The notes beneath the pieces were generated by a model that ran no database searches, was not told where the DNA came from, and saw only the letters and a list, made by a program, of their open reading frames with translations. DNA of 64,000 nucleotides from Halonotius sp046719765. GTDB lineage: Archaea > Halobacteriota > Halobacteria > Halobacteriales > Haloferacaceae. Each line of letters begins with the position of its first letter. Positions within the stretch are counted from its first letter, which is position 1. Positions 8,058-15,836 of this stretch are shown in pieces. The DNA lies in NCBI RefSeq assembly GCF_046719765.1, contig NZ_JABEBY010000001.1, positions 124,001-188,000 of the forward strand. The letters run 5' to 3'. The position numbers and the translations under genes were made by a program.

Positions 8058-8109
8058 CGCGTCTCAGCCTCCACAAGGCTGAAGGATAGTCCACTACCCT
8101 ACCCCGGAC
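8036..8109 (-). tRNA. tRNA-His (anticodon GTG), with encoded G-1
   Basis: Minus strand. Acceptor arms TCCGGGG / CCCTGGA pair (one G-U). The anticodon stem CAGCC / GGCTG encloses TTGTGGA with anticodon GTG. The T stem GCGGG / CTCGC encloses TTCGATT. The base before position 1 is G and faces C73, the tRNA-His identity pair, so G-1 is genomically encoded. No intron is seen. Its 3' end is repeated at 7881-7903, 7762-7784 and, degenerately, 5921-5943. Confidence 0.92.
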
Positions 8110-8240
8110 ACGCATCCCATCGTATTCCACTCGGGAAGATATACGTTACGACTCGGGGACTCCGCGGGAACCGCTGGCATCCGACGATCGACCGCCGAGC
8201 GCGACGTTTTTGTCATCGCCGCCGCTATCGTGGGGTAGCT

Positions 8241-8693
8241 GTGGCCATCACGGACAAGATCTACGTCAAAAACCATCGCCAACTCGCCTCGCAGTTGGAT
8301 ACGAGCTTCCCGAAAAGCGCGTTCGCGGGAGCAACGCTTGATCTATTGTTTACCGGCGATAGCCTCGCCAAACTCGATAGCACGACCCGTGATCGCGTCC
8401 TCGATTTCTCGGAGGATTTCCTCGACTGTAGCTGTGAGTCCCATCCCTACTGTGGCTGTGCCGAACGGAAATTTATCAACTACCTGCTGGAGCTCCGCGC
8501 AGAGGGGTTCGGCCCCGACGCCATCGTCGACGTGATGGGCGACGACTACATGCTGTATGCCTACTCCGGCGATATCCTCTCATTTCTCGATCAGTCAGTC
8601 CGAACGCTGGAGGCCGCCGAAGCACTGGCTGATATCGAAGACACGGGTCGGAGCAAAGAGATCCGCACCGCAAAACGAGACCTCACGGGCTAA
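8241..8693 (+). CDS. conserved haloarchaeal protein with CxC...CxC cluster, function unknown
   Basis: About 150 residues from the GTG at 8241 (MAITDKIYVKNHRQLASQL). Upstream codons run through the tRNA and cannot be real. A cysteine cluster DCSCESHPYCGCAERKF (about 62-78) could bind zinc or another metal. The rest is helical and acidic, ending ADIEDTGRSKEIRTAKRDLTG. I recognise the style of a conserved haloarchaeal family but not a function. It lies divergently next to tRNA-His. The start choice rests on the conserved-looking N-terminus. Confidence 0.65.
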   Translation: MAITDKIYVKNHRQLASQLDTSFPKSAFAGATLDLLFTGDSLAKLDSTTRDRVLDFSEDFLDCSCESHPYCGCAERKFINYLLELRAEGFGPDAIVDVMGDDYMLYAYSGDILSFLDQSVRTLEAAEALADIEDTGRSKEIRTAKRDLTG

Positions 8694-8707
8694 GCGAGCC
8701 GGCCGAT

Positions 8708-9133
8708 TCAGCCGAGTCGGAAGGTCGGTTCCTCTTCCTCGTCGGCCCCGACCTCCGAATCGAGATCCTCAAGCCGGACGATATCCTCTTCATCTTCGGT
8801 CTGCTCGTCAAGCCGGTCGTGGAGATACGTCACGTACTGCTTGTGCTCCTCCAACTGTTCGCGGAGGTGGTCGGCTTCGAGTTCGAGCCGTTCGTGCTCG
8901 CGGACGAAGCTTTTCGGCACCTCAACCTTCGGCGGGAAGGCGTCGGTGTCGTCGGCCTCGTCGATGCGTGACTCGGGGACGACCTCGACCTGTCCGTCGT
9001 GGGCAACGAGGGTTTCGACGTACTCACGAAACACCGCCGACAGCGAGATGTCGCGCTGTTCGGCGATCTCCCGCAGTTTCTCGAAGGAATCCTCGTTGAC
9101 GCGAAACGAGATCGTCTTGTTTTTGTTTCCCAT
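8708..9133 (-). CDS. ribbon-helix-helix-like protein with coiled-coil tail
   Basis: 141 residues. The N-terminal about 45 residues read KTISFRVNEDSFEKLREIAEQRDISLSAVFREYVETL, the strand-helix-helix layout of CopG/MetJ-type DNA-binding domains, which dimerise and bind operators through the beta strand. A linker of Pro, Asp and Glu leads to a heptad-like coiled coil (about 80-115, REHERLELEADHLREQLEEH) and a very acidic tail. Probably a transcription regulator or scaffold acting as dimer or higher oligomer; target unknown. Divergent from the gene at 8241 in orientation terms (convergent 3' ends). Confidence 0.65.
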   Translation of the reverse strand: MGNKNKTISFRVNEDSFEKLREIAEQRDISLSAVFREYVETLVAHDGQVEVVPESRIDEADDTDAFPPKVEVPKSFVREHERLELEADHLREQLEEHKQYVTYLHDRLDEQTEDEEDIVRLEDLDSEVGADEEEEPTFRLG

Positions 9134-9260
9134 GGTGATTCCTCAGTTAGTTTCTAGTGAGCGGTGTGAATACTTAATGATTCGTCAGACGCGACGAGGC
9201 CGCTTACAGTGCGTACGTCGAAAACCGAAAGGCGAGTGGGTATATCGCTCCCGACCCCGA

Positions 9261-9929
9261 TTACGCCTGTGGGCTCGGATCGGCGGCGTCGGCTGTTTCG
9301 GTGCCGTCGGCATCGGTGCCAGTGTCCGCGTCGTCGAGTTCATCGGTGGTTTCGAGACTTTCGAGCCCATCGATGACGGTGTCGGTGTATCCCGACACGT
9401 CGTCGCCGTACTCCTCGCTGGCCATCCGGGCGTACTCGTTGCCCGCCTCATCGAAGGCATCGATCCGGTCGAGCGTCCGGTCGGCCGTTTCGACGACCCA
9501 TCGGTCGCGGGTGGCGGCGTCGACCTCGGTGATCGATTCGGGACGGACGGAGACGTTGATCTCGCCGTCGTCGGTTTCGTAGGTGCGTGGTTTGCCAACA
9601 ACCGCGACGTAGGCCGGCGGTTCGGCCTCACGCAGCGCGCTGGCGGCGTCAGGCTGGTACTGACCGGCGTAGACGAAAAACGTCCCCGTCGGATCGACGA
9701 TCCGGCCGCGCCAGTACTCGTTGTCCTCGCCGACATCCTCGGTTTCGGTGAGCGTGCCGACGATGAACACGCGGTTGGCGCGCTCACCGGTCGGCAACAG
9801 CAGGTAGACCGGCGCGCGGTCGTCGTCGCTCTCCTTGAATGTGTAGCTGGCGTCGTTGAACTCACCGGCGAACACACGCTGTGCGACCTCGCGGCTGACA
9901 GACTCAGAGTCGGATTCGGATTCGCTCAT
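9261..9929 (-). CDS. rpap3: RPA-associated protein (COG3390 type)
   Basis: 222 residues. After an acidic Ser/Glu start, residues about 13-140 form an OB-type domain with the family phrases ANRVFIVGTLTE, WRGRIVDPTGTFFVYAGQYQP and YVAVVGKPRTYE. A C-terminal Asp/Thr-rich disordered tail begins near 185. It shares this core with the larger protein at 38504-40303. In Haloferax such proteins pair genetically with RPA1 or RPA3 in single-strand-DNA protection and repair. The gene ends the two-gene operon behind rpa3, which stops one base before its start codon region. Confidence 0.85.
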   Translation of the reverse strand: MSESESDSESVSREVAQRVFAGEFNDASYTFKESDDDRAPVYLLLPTGERANRVFIVGTLTETEDVGEDNEYWRGRIVDPTGTFFVYAGQYQPDAASALREAEPPAYVAVVGKPRTYETDDGEINVSVRPESITEVDAATRDRWVVETADRTLDRIDAFDEAGNEYARMASEEYGDDVSGYTDTVIDGLESLETTDELDDADTGTDADGTETADAADPSPQA

Positions 9930-9930
9930 C

Positions 9931-10896
9931 TTAGATCGACCTCGCTTTGATCAGCACGCTCTCGGCATCTGCTGGCCCGTCGTGTTGTTCGAACTCGTTT
10001 GCGAGCACGTAGCGACCGAGTGTCGGCCCGGTGACGGTGTAATACCGGCCGAGGATATCGGCACGCATCTCGTCGGCAACGACTGTGGTGTCGAGGGCAT
10101 CCTTGGCGAGCTGTTTGGCCTCCTCCAGCTCAATACCGGTCAGTTTCTCGGTCGCCTCGCGGTTGAAGATCACGTCCTGTACCGCGTGGCCGTCGTCGAG
10201 CACGGCCTTGATCCGGAGGTCGAACTCGCCGTCGACCTCGCCGTGTTCGGCACACCGGCCGTTCTGGAGGACGCGCGTACAGCCGTCCGCCGGACAGCGT
10301 TTGATCAGCCCGCTGCCCGACTGGACGTCGACCAGCGCGCCCTCGACCGTCTCGCTGTTGTCGCCGACCTCGATCTCCTCGTCGATCTCGGTGATCGTCG
10401 TGGTGCGGTTGAGTTTGACGGAGTAGGTGCCCTGGTACTCGTCGGTGACGACGTTTGAGAGCTCGTAGCACTGGCCTTCCTCGATTTTTTCGAGCTCGCT
10501 CGTCTCGAAGGCGACGAACTTGATCGTTCCCGACTCATCGCCAAGCAGGCCGACCTGAGAGATGGAGTCGCTGCGGGGATCCCAGAGATCGACCAGCTTC
10601 ACGCGCAGGTCGACCCACTGCTCGTCTTGGTCGATATCGTTGACCAGCACCTGATCGCTGCCGCCCTGGCTGATCTCATCGCGTTCGAGGCCGGCTTCTT
10701 CGAGGTAGCTGTTTCTGACGCTCCGTGTGGCCTCATCAAGGGGAACTTGGTACTCCTCGACAAGCTGTTGGAGCTTCGTTTCGACCTCGTCTTCGGTGAC
10801 ATCGACGTGGTCTGAGAACTGTGCTGCAATCTCGGCTGCGTGTGTTCGCAGTTCGGTCATGGTGGTTGCCTCCGCGGTGTTTTCAATGGGAGACAT
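9931..10896 (-). CDS. rpa3: replication factor A, single-OB plus zinc finger (RPA3-like)
   Basis: 321 residues from the ATG at 10896, chosen because a box A lies 26 bases before it; an internal ATG at 10860 (MTELRTHAAE) is the alternative and the ATG at 10962 is upstream of the promoter. Helical N-terminus (about 14-70), one OB fold (about 85-175, WVDLRVKLVDLWD ... SGTIKFVAFE), zinc finger ligands C201, C206, C215, H218, and a C-terminal OB-like half. It binds single-stranded DNA in replication and repair. Together with rpap3 it matches the Haloferax rpa3-rpap3 pair. Confidence 0.88.
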   Translation of the reverse strand: MSPIENTAEATTMTELRTHAAEIAAQFSDHVDVTEDEVETKLQQLVEEYQVPLDEATRSVRNSYLEEAGLERDEISQGGSDQVLVNDIDQDEQWVDLRVKLVDLWDPRSDSISQVGLLGDESGTIKFVAFETSELEKIEEGQCYELSNVVTDEYQGTYSVKLNRTTTITEIDEEIEVGDNSETVEGALVDVQSGSGLIKRCPADGCTRVLQNGRCAEHGEVDGEFDLRIKAVLDDGHAVQDVIFNREATEKLTGIELEEAKQLAKDALDTTVVADEMRADILGRYYTVTGPTLGRYVLANEFEQHDGPADAESVLIKARSI

Positions 10897-10917
10897 ACGG
10901 TGGTTGGTTCCGGATCG

Positions 10918-10926
10918 TATAAAAGG
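10918..10926 (-). promoter_or_regulatory. box A for rpa3-rpap3
   Basis: CCTTTTATAC on the minus strand, about 26 bases before the ATG at 10896. It decides the start in favour of 10896 and a leaderless mRNA. Confidence 0.65.
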
Positions 10927-11135
10927 TATTGGGAGGGGAGTGAATGTGAAATTCGACAGCAAGCGATCGGGTGGATCGGTAGCGGGTCGGGATCGATAAT
11001 GGGGTGATCTCGACGATGGGTAGCGTCGCTCGATCGGTCACACCAAGCTGCTCACCCGGATGGACGGCTCTCGGCAACGAACCCAAACTGACTCACTGGC
11101 AACGAACCTAAGCCACCGCTCGCCGAAAGGAGGCT

Positions 11136-11420
11136 ATGGACGAGAGCGTTGAAGGCTTCCTGCGGGAGCGACTCCGGGCAGCCGGCCGAACCTACGAGCG
11201 CACACGCGCCGCCATCCAGGAGGGCCAAGCCGCCGTCAACGACAGCGAGGCGTTGCCAACCGACGCGGAGGGTCGTGCAAAGCTTGTCTGTCGTCGCCAC
11301 GCAACGAAGCGGGCGGTCGCACTCGACGCGGAGGGCCGGCCCGTCTGTTTCGACGCCGACCACACCGACTGCGTCGGCTGTATCGAGGACATCGAGGCCG
11401 GGCGGATCGAAACCTGGTAG
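11136..11420 (+). CDS. small Cys-containing haloarchaeal protein, function unknown
   Basis: 94 residues. A helical N-terminal half (ESVEGFLRERLRAAGRTYERTRAAIQEGQ) precedes a Cys/His part: CRRHATKRAVALDAEGRPVC, then DADHTDCVGC (about 52-82), which could coordinate one zinc through four cysteines. A strong AGGAGG (11128-11133) precedes the ATG by only two bases. I do not recognise a functional family; it resembles conserved haloarchaeal small zinc proteins. It faces tfx, with convergent 3' ends. Confidence 0.65.
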   Translation: MDESVEGFLRERLRAAGRTYERTRAAIQEGQAAVNDSEALPTDAEGRAKLVCRRHATKRAVALDAEGRPVCFDADHTDCVGCIEDIEAGRIETW

Positions 11421-11441
11421 GCCGCAAACAGCCGCGGTTGA

Positions 11442-11954
11442 CTACTGCGTTGCCTGTCGGACACGGATCGCACCCTCGGTTGTCAGGCTGACGAGGAGCC
11501 GCCGTTTGACGTTCCGCCCCTCGACCGCCGTGGAGGCCCCGTCACTGATTCGTTTCATCAGATCCGGGGCGGTGTAGGAGACCTTGATCCCCGCCTCGTC
11601 GGCGGCATCGAAGATCAGATTTGGCACGTCGTAGAGATCGGTCTCCGGCGGGATCTCGACGCGAACAGGGGCCGAAAGCGCCTCGGCAAACCCGACTGTC
11701 TCGGTCGCCTTGGCGACGTTTTCGCGGGCACTGCTCTCGATATTCGAGACGTTGGCCCGTGAGGTGCCGAGCCGGTCGGCGATATCCCGCTGGCGGAGGC
11801 CGTGTTCCCGAAGCGCGAGCACCTCGGCTTGCCGACGCGTGAGCACGTTTGTCTCGGAATCAAAGCCGATCCGGTCGAGGAGCGCGGCGACATCGAGCGT
11901 CTCACCGTCCGCCTCGGGGATCGTCGCGGGTGGCGTGCGATCACTGTCGGTCAT
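11442..11954 (-). CDS. tfx: Tfx-family HTH transcription factor
   Basis: 170 residues. The family core is at about 37-85: LTRRQAEVLALREHG, RQRDIADRLGTSRANVS, then SSARENVAKA, a basic helix-turn-helix followed by the Tfx-type connecting helix. The C-terminal half (about 95-170) is the acidic sensor-like domain of Tfx proteins. The archetype, from Methanothermobacter, binds downstream of the molybdenum formylmethanofuran dehydrogenase promoter; haloarchaeal members are not characterised to my knowledge. A 36-residue acidic N-terminal extension precedes the core. Confidence 0.85.
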   Translation of the reverse strand: MTDSDRTPPATIPEADGETLDVAALLDRIGFDSETNVLTRRQAEVLALREHGLRQRDIADRLGTSRANVSNIESSARENVAKATETVGFAEALSAPVRVEIPPETDLYDVPNLIFDAADEAGIKVSYTAPDLMKRISDGASTAVEGRNVKRRLLVSLTTEGAIRVRQATQ

Positions 11955-12029
11955 TACTCAGAGATTGTCAGCGCGTCGCAAAAAGCTACAGATTTGACTG
12001 TCCATGGCAGGCGCAACCAACATCGAGGG

Positions 12030-12551
12030 TCAGCCGCCCCAGAAGTTCTCACGGCTGCCGAGGCGATCGCGGTCGGGGCGATCCTGCCCATCGCCCTCAT
12101 CGGAGTCACCACCGTCCTCTTCGGCTGATTCCTCGGCGTCGTCGTCGGACTCGTCGTCGACACCAGCCTCGTCGCCGTCCGACTCCTCCGCGTCATCGCC
12201 CTCGTCGTCTTCGAGCGGCAGGCGTTCGACGATCTTTTTCGCACGAGCGTGGCTTCCCTTGACACGATCGATCCGAACCTTCGCGCGGGCCGGCGGCAGC
12301 AGCCCATCGACGAACACGATAAATCCATCCTGGGTGCTGCCGACGCCGGCCCCGCTTTCGTGGATGTCGTCGATATCGACGATGACCTCCTCGCCGGGGG
12401 TGACCGGCTGCTGTTTGAGCTCGCTGATCGGCATCCCGTAGTGCTGACACCACTCCGCGCCGCCGCGGTTCTCCTCGTAGTGTTGACATCCCATGCCCTG
12501 CACCCGCTCGGAGAAGCTGGGGCAGTCATCCGCCAGTGGACAGTTCGCCAT
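12030..12551 (-). CDS. TRAM-domain protein with Cys-rich N-terminus
   Basis: 173 residues from the ATG at 12551 (MANCPLADDCPSF); five residues more if the in-frame start at 12566 is used. The N-terminus holds several Cys/His (CPLADDC, GCQHYEE, WCQHYG), possibly a metal site. A TRAM beta-barrel follows (about 50-105: GEEVIVDIDDIHESGAGVG ... FVDGLLPPARAKVRIDRVK), the RNA-binding module found beside RNA methyltransferases and alone in archaea. The tail (about 115-173) is nearly all Asp, Glu, Ser and Gly. Likely RNA binding, perhaps as an RNA chaperone. Confidence 0.8.
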   Translation of the reverse strand: MANCPLADDCPSFSERVQGMGCQHYEENRGGAEWCQHYGMPISELKQQPVTPGEEVIVDIDDIHESGAGVGSTQDGFIVFVDGLLPPARAKVRIDRVKGSHARAKKIVERLPLEDDEGDDAEESDGDEAGVDDESDDDAEESAEEDGGDSDEGDGQDRPDRDRLGSRENFWGG

Positions 12552-12641
12552 ACACCGTCGTAGCAAAGCCCCCGTCTAAACGCTTCCGCTGCCGCTATCA
12601 GCAAACGGGTGACTCTTTGGCATCCGGTGTGAGTCGCCTGT

Positions 12642-13313
12642 ATGAACCGGTATGCCCCGGAGTTGGCGCTGATCGCCGGCGCGATCCTCGGGGTCGCGGC
12701 TGGGGGGTTCGTCCTGTTTTCGCTCGGTGAGCCGGCCTCAGCGATCGTCGCAACAGCCGTCTGCTGGTATCCGTTCGCCGCCTATGCGGTGGCCACAAGC
12801 GAGTCGCCGACAGCGGTGTTACCCCCGCGGCTCGTCACGGTCGTTGCCGGCGCTGCGGCGCTCATCGTCTGGGGTGGGATCGTGACACAGCGGTCGGCAA
12901 CGATCGAGGCGGGTGTGGGTGGGTTGCTGTTGGGGCTCTGTGTCTTTCTTCCGGTGGCCGGCTACGCCTGTCGCTACGGAACCCCACCAGCACGCCAGCG
13001 GTCGGGAGCCATCTTTGTCGCAACAACCCTCGTCGCGGCTGGATTACTCGCTGTCGGTGGTCTCGCCGCGACCGGGGCTGCGGCCGTCAGCGCGCTGTTA
13101 GTCTATCTGGCCGGCTGGCTGTTCTATGCTGCCTACGGCAACCCGACACAGCAACGACGCCGACACACACTCCTCGGTGGGATGGGGCTGGCCGCCGGGT
13201 TGGTTGTCGTGGCTGGCCTCACCGCGGGGCCATCGGAACCGCTTGTCGCGGCGGCACTGGTCGCCGCCTTCGGCCCGCTGTTCGGCTACGTGTTGACAAC
13301 CGACCGTCACTGA
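12642..13313 (+). CDS. uncharacterised multi-pass membrane protein
   Basis: 223 residues, strongly hydrophobic with about seven predicted helices (starting about 6-26, 33-52, 63-83, 88-109, 121-141, 144-164, 178-215). Loops are short and carry few charges. No signature motif is recognised. It is preceded by a TRAM gene on the other strand and followed by a convergent SWIM gene, so it is probably a single transcription unit. Only the membrane character can be supported. Confidence 0.55.
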   Translation: MNRYAPELALIAGAILGVAAGGFVLFSLGEPASAIVATAVCWYPFAAYAVATSESPTAVLPPRLVTVVAGAAALIVWGGIVTQRSATIEAGVGGLLLGLCVFLPVAGYACRYGTPPARQRSGAIFVATTLVAAGLLAVGGLAATGAAAVSALLVYLAGWLFYAAYGNPTQQRRRHTLLGGMGLAAGLVVVAGLTAGPSEPLVAAALVAAFGPLFGYVLTTDRH

Positions 13314-13328
13314 GCGGTCGCTGAGTGC

Positions 13329-13667
13329 TCACATGAAGTCGTGTACGTCGGAGTACCACATGTCGTGGTGGTCGACCGCATCGATTCGCTCGGCGATCTC
13401 AACGGCCAACGCGTGCCAACACTGTTCGTCCGCATCGAGGTTGTACTGGCTGTCCTTGCAGGTGCAGCCGCCGTCTTCGATCACATACTCGGATTCGTAA
13501 CCGACGACGACGGTGAAATCGCGGTACCGCTTGACCCGTTGTTCGGCGACCGCATCGATCGCCCGGCCTCCGCGGTCGCCGTGGGCCGACAGGATCGCTG
13601 TCACGATCGCCGGCCGGAGCTCACCGGCCTCCGCGAGTGCCGCCCGCCAGTCGTCGACCTCGGTCAC
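13329..13667 (-). CDS. small SWIM zinc-finger protein
   Basis: 112 residues. The zinc motif is C-T-C, twelve residues, then C-W-H (about 69-86, GGCTCKDSQYNLDADEQCWH), a clear SWIM pattern C-x-C-xn-C-x-H. The N-terminal part (about 20-60) has a short helix and the strands RYRDFTVVVGYESEYVIED usual before SWIM cysteines. SWIM domains bind DNA or proteins and occur in recombination-linked factors in eukaryotes (Shu complex) and in haloarchaeal small proteins of unknown role. Divergent from trm1, with 71 bases between starts. Confidence 0.8.
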   Translation of the reverse strand: MTEVDDWRAALAEAGELRPAIVTAILSAHGDRGGRAIDAVAEQRVKRYRDFTVVVGYESEYVIEDGGCTCKDSQYNLDADEQCWHALAVEIAERIDAVDHHDMWYSDVHDFM

Positions 13668-13738
13668 AGCCGGGGTATGCGGACGCCACCCTAATCAGGT
13701 TCGGTGTTCTTTTTGTCGTCCCGCCGCCGACCGTCGCT

Positions 13739-14869
13739 ATGGAACTCAGCGAGGGCGGCGTCGAGATCGCCGTCGACCAGCCTCGGGACGGAACACGGGA
13801 GGGCAGCGGCGACGGCGTCTTCTTCAACCCGACGATGGAGCTGAATCGGGATATCACGGTCGCCGTGTTGCGCGCCTATCAGGAGCGGGAACCCCGCGTC
13901 GCAACCTATCTCGACGCGATGGCAGCGTCGGGGATTCGCGGCGTTCGCGCGGCCAACGAGGGGTACGACGTGACCTGCTGTGACACCGACAGCGAGGCTG
14001 TCGACCTCGCCAGCGAGAACCTCGCGCGCAACGATCTCGACGGAGAGACCGTCGAACGCAACGTCAACGCCCTGCTGCACGAGGAGATGTTCGATATCGT
14101 GGATCTCGACCCCTTCGGCACGCCGATCCCCTTCGCCGACGCTGCCTTCGCCCAAACTCGCAATATGGTCTGTGTGACCGCCACCGACACCGCACCGCTC
14201 TGTGGGGCACATCTCAACAGCGGCAAGCGAAAGTACAGCGCCGTACCGCGCAACACCGACTACCATCCCGAGATGGGGTTGCGAACGCTCATCTCCGCGC
14301 TGGTTCGGACGGCCGCACGCTACGATGTCGCCGCCGTCCCGATCTGCTCGCACGTCAGCCGCCACTACGCCCGAACGTATCTCGAATGCGACCACAGCGC
14401 GAGCCGCGCCGACGACCTGCTTGACTCGCTGGGGTTTGTCCACCACTGCGAGGACTGCCTCGCCCGCGAGCATGAGTTTGGGTGGTATCCCGCATCGTCG
14501 CCGGAGACCTGTCCAAACTGCGGAAGCAACCGCGTTGTGACCGCGGGGCCGATCTGGCTCGGCACGGTCGCCGACAGCGAGTTTACCGAACTGGTTCGCC
14601 AACAACTCAGCCCCGAGTTGGGCGAACGAAAACAGGCTGACAAGCTGCTGGCGACGGTCGCCGCTGAACTCGACACGCCGACACACTACGACCAACATCG
14701 TCTCTGCAAGCAGTGGGGCGTCCCGGCCAACGCGATGGACGACTTTCTCGACGATCTGCGAGCCGCGGGCTACGAGGCGACCCCCTCCCAGTACAGCGGG
14801 ACGGCGTTCAAAACCGACGCGGATGTGACCGAGATCCGTGAGGCGGCCGCTCCAGCCGCCGACAGCTGA
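13739..14869 (+). CDS. trm1: tRNA (guanine26-N2)-dimethyltransferase Trm1
   Basis: 376 residues from the ATG at 13739; the longer reading from 13637 lacks the conserved start MELSEGGVEIAVD. SAM-binding region at about 58-95 (LDAMAASGIRGVRAANEG ... CCDTDSEAV), catalytic DPFGTP near 125, and the C-terminal zinc motif (HCEDC, then TCPNCG, about 240-262). It methylates G26 of tRNAs, using S-adenosylmethionine, in the cytoplasm. Length suits archaeal Trm1. A 447-residue antisense frame over this gene is a composition artefact. Confidence 0.95.
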   Translation: MELSEGGVEIAVDQPRDGTREGSGDGVFFNPTMELNRDITVAVLRAYQEREPRVATYLDAMAASGIRGVRAANEGYDVTCCDTDSEAVDLASENLARNDLDGETVERNVNALLHEEMFDIVDLDPFGTPIPFADAAFAQTRNMVCVTATDTAPLCGAHLNSGKRKYSAVPRNTDYHPEMGLRTLISALVRTAARYDVAAVPICSHVSRHYARTYLECDHSASRADDLLDSLGFVHHCEDCLAREHEFGWYPASSPETCPNCGSNRVVTAGPIWLGTVADSEFTELVRQQLSPELGERKQADKLLATVAAELDTPTHYDQHRLCKQWGVPANAMDDFLDDLRAAGYEATPSQYSGTAFKTDADVTEIREAAAPAADS

Positions 14870-14960
14870 GTTAATAGGGCGAATCAGTAAGCGTTGATTA
14901 CCGACAGCGAGGCCCGACCTCCACCGACTACTTTTCGGCGACTCCCCACAACAGAGAGTC

Positions 14961-15764
14961 GTGAACGCTCGAATCCGGGCGGCCGTCTCGACGACGAAGG
15001 CGGTCGTGGCGACGGCCAGAGACAAGGAGATCACCTTTCTGGCCGCCGCCGTCGCCTACTATGCCTTCGCCTCGTTGCTGCCGGCGTTGCTGTTGTTGCT
15101 CGTCGTGGCGACAACGGTCGGCGGCGCGAGCTTTGCCGAGCGACTCGTCACCCAGACCAGCGGGTTTCTGACGCCGGCCGGCCAGGAGGCCATCACGGGT
15201 GCGATCGCCGACGCCCCCGGAGCCGGCGGCGCGACCGTTATCGGGATCGTCCTGCTTACGTGGAGTACGCTGAAGGTCTTTCGCGCGCTTGATACCGCCT
15301 TTCTCACCGTCTACGGGCAGACCGACACCGTGGGCTTCGGTGATCAGCTTCGGGACGCGGTGCTCGTCCTCGTCGGAATCGGTGTCGGAATCCTCATCAT
15401 GGTTGTCCTCGGGGTCGTGTTGGCCGCGCTGCCGCTTGGGCCGCTCGGCTGGCTTGTCGGGGTTCTTGGGCTGCCGGGCGTGTTGGCGCTTGCCTTACTG
15501 CCCGTCTACCGGCAGTTTCCGAACCCACCGATCTCCGTCCGGCAGGCGCTGCCGGGCACGGTGTTCGCGGCAGTCGGTTGGACACTGCTACAGGCCGGCT
15601 TTCAGATCTATGCCGCAAGCGCATCCCAGTACGCCGCCTACGGCGTCGTCGGCGGTGTCCTGCTGTTGGTGACGTGGCTGTATCTCGCGGCGAACATCGT
15701 GATCCTGGGTGCGATCATCAACGCAGTGTTGGCTGGCGTCAACAACGTGGAGTCACCACAATGA
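14961..15764 (+). CDS. YihY/BrkB-family inner-membrane protein
   Basis: 267 residues starting at GTG 14961. The family start DKEITFLAAAVAYYAFASLLPAL is present, followed by about six membrane helices, the conserved LLTWSTLKVFRALDTAFLTVYG region, and the C-terminal AASASQYAAYGVVGGVLLLVTWLYL run. YihY proteins (once called RNase BN in error) are of unknown function; transport has been suggested. The start is set by the family pattern, and no ATG is available nearby. No co-transcribed partner is evident. Confidence 0.85.
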   Translation: MNARIRAAVSTTKAVVATARDKEITFLAAAVAYYAFASLLPALLLLLVVATTVGGASFAERLVTQTSGFLTPAGQEAITGAIADAPGAGGATVIGIVLLTWSTLKVFRALDTAFLTVYGQTDTVGFGDQLRDAVLVLVGIGVGILIMVVLGVVLAALPLGPLGWLVGVLGLPGVLALALLPVYRQFPNPPISVRQALPGTVFAAVGWTLLQAGFQIYAASASQYAAYGVVGGVLLLVTWLYLAANIVILGAIINAVLAGVNNVESPQ

Positions 15765-15836
15765 GGGAGATCATCGACGCCAGTCTCGATTTCGGATCGG
15801 CAGTTACAACACCCCGGCAGCCGAGGTGTCGGATAC

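Noticed and set aside
7795..8082. ORFs through the tRNA-His repeat region
   Set aside because: They read tRNA and hairpin repeats; codons repeat only because the DNA does. No start signal.
13691..15034. 447-residue antisense frame over trm1
   Set aside because: Open only because the G+C-rich codon pattern of trm1 leaves few stops on the other strand; no domain, start or promoter, and it covers a certain gene.
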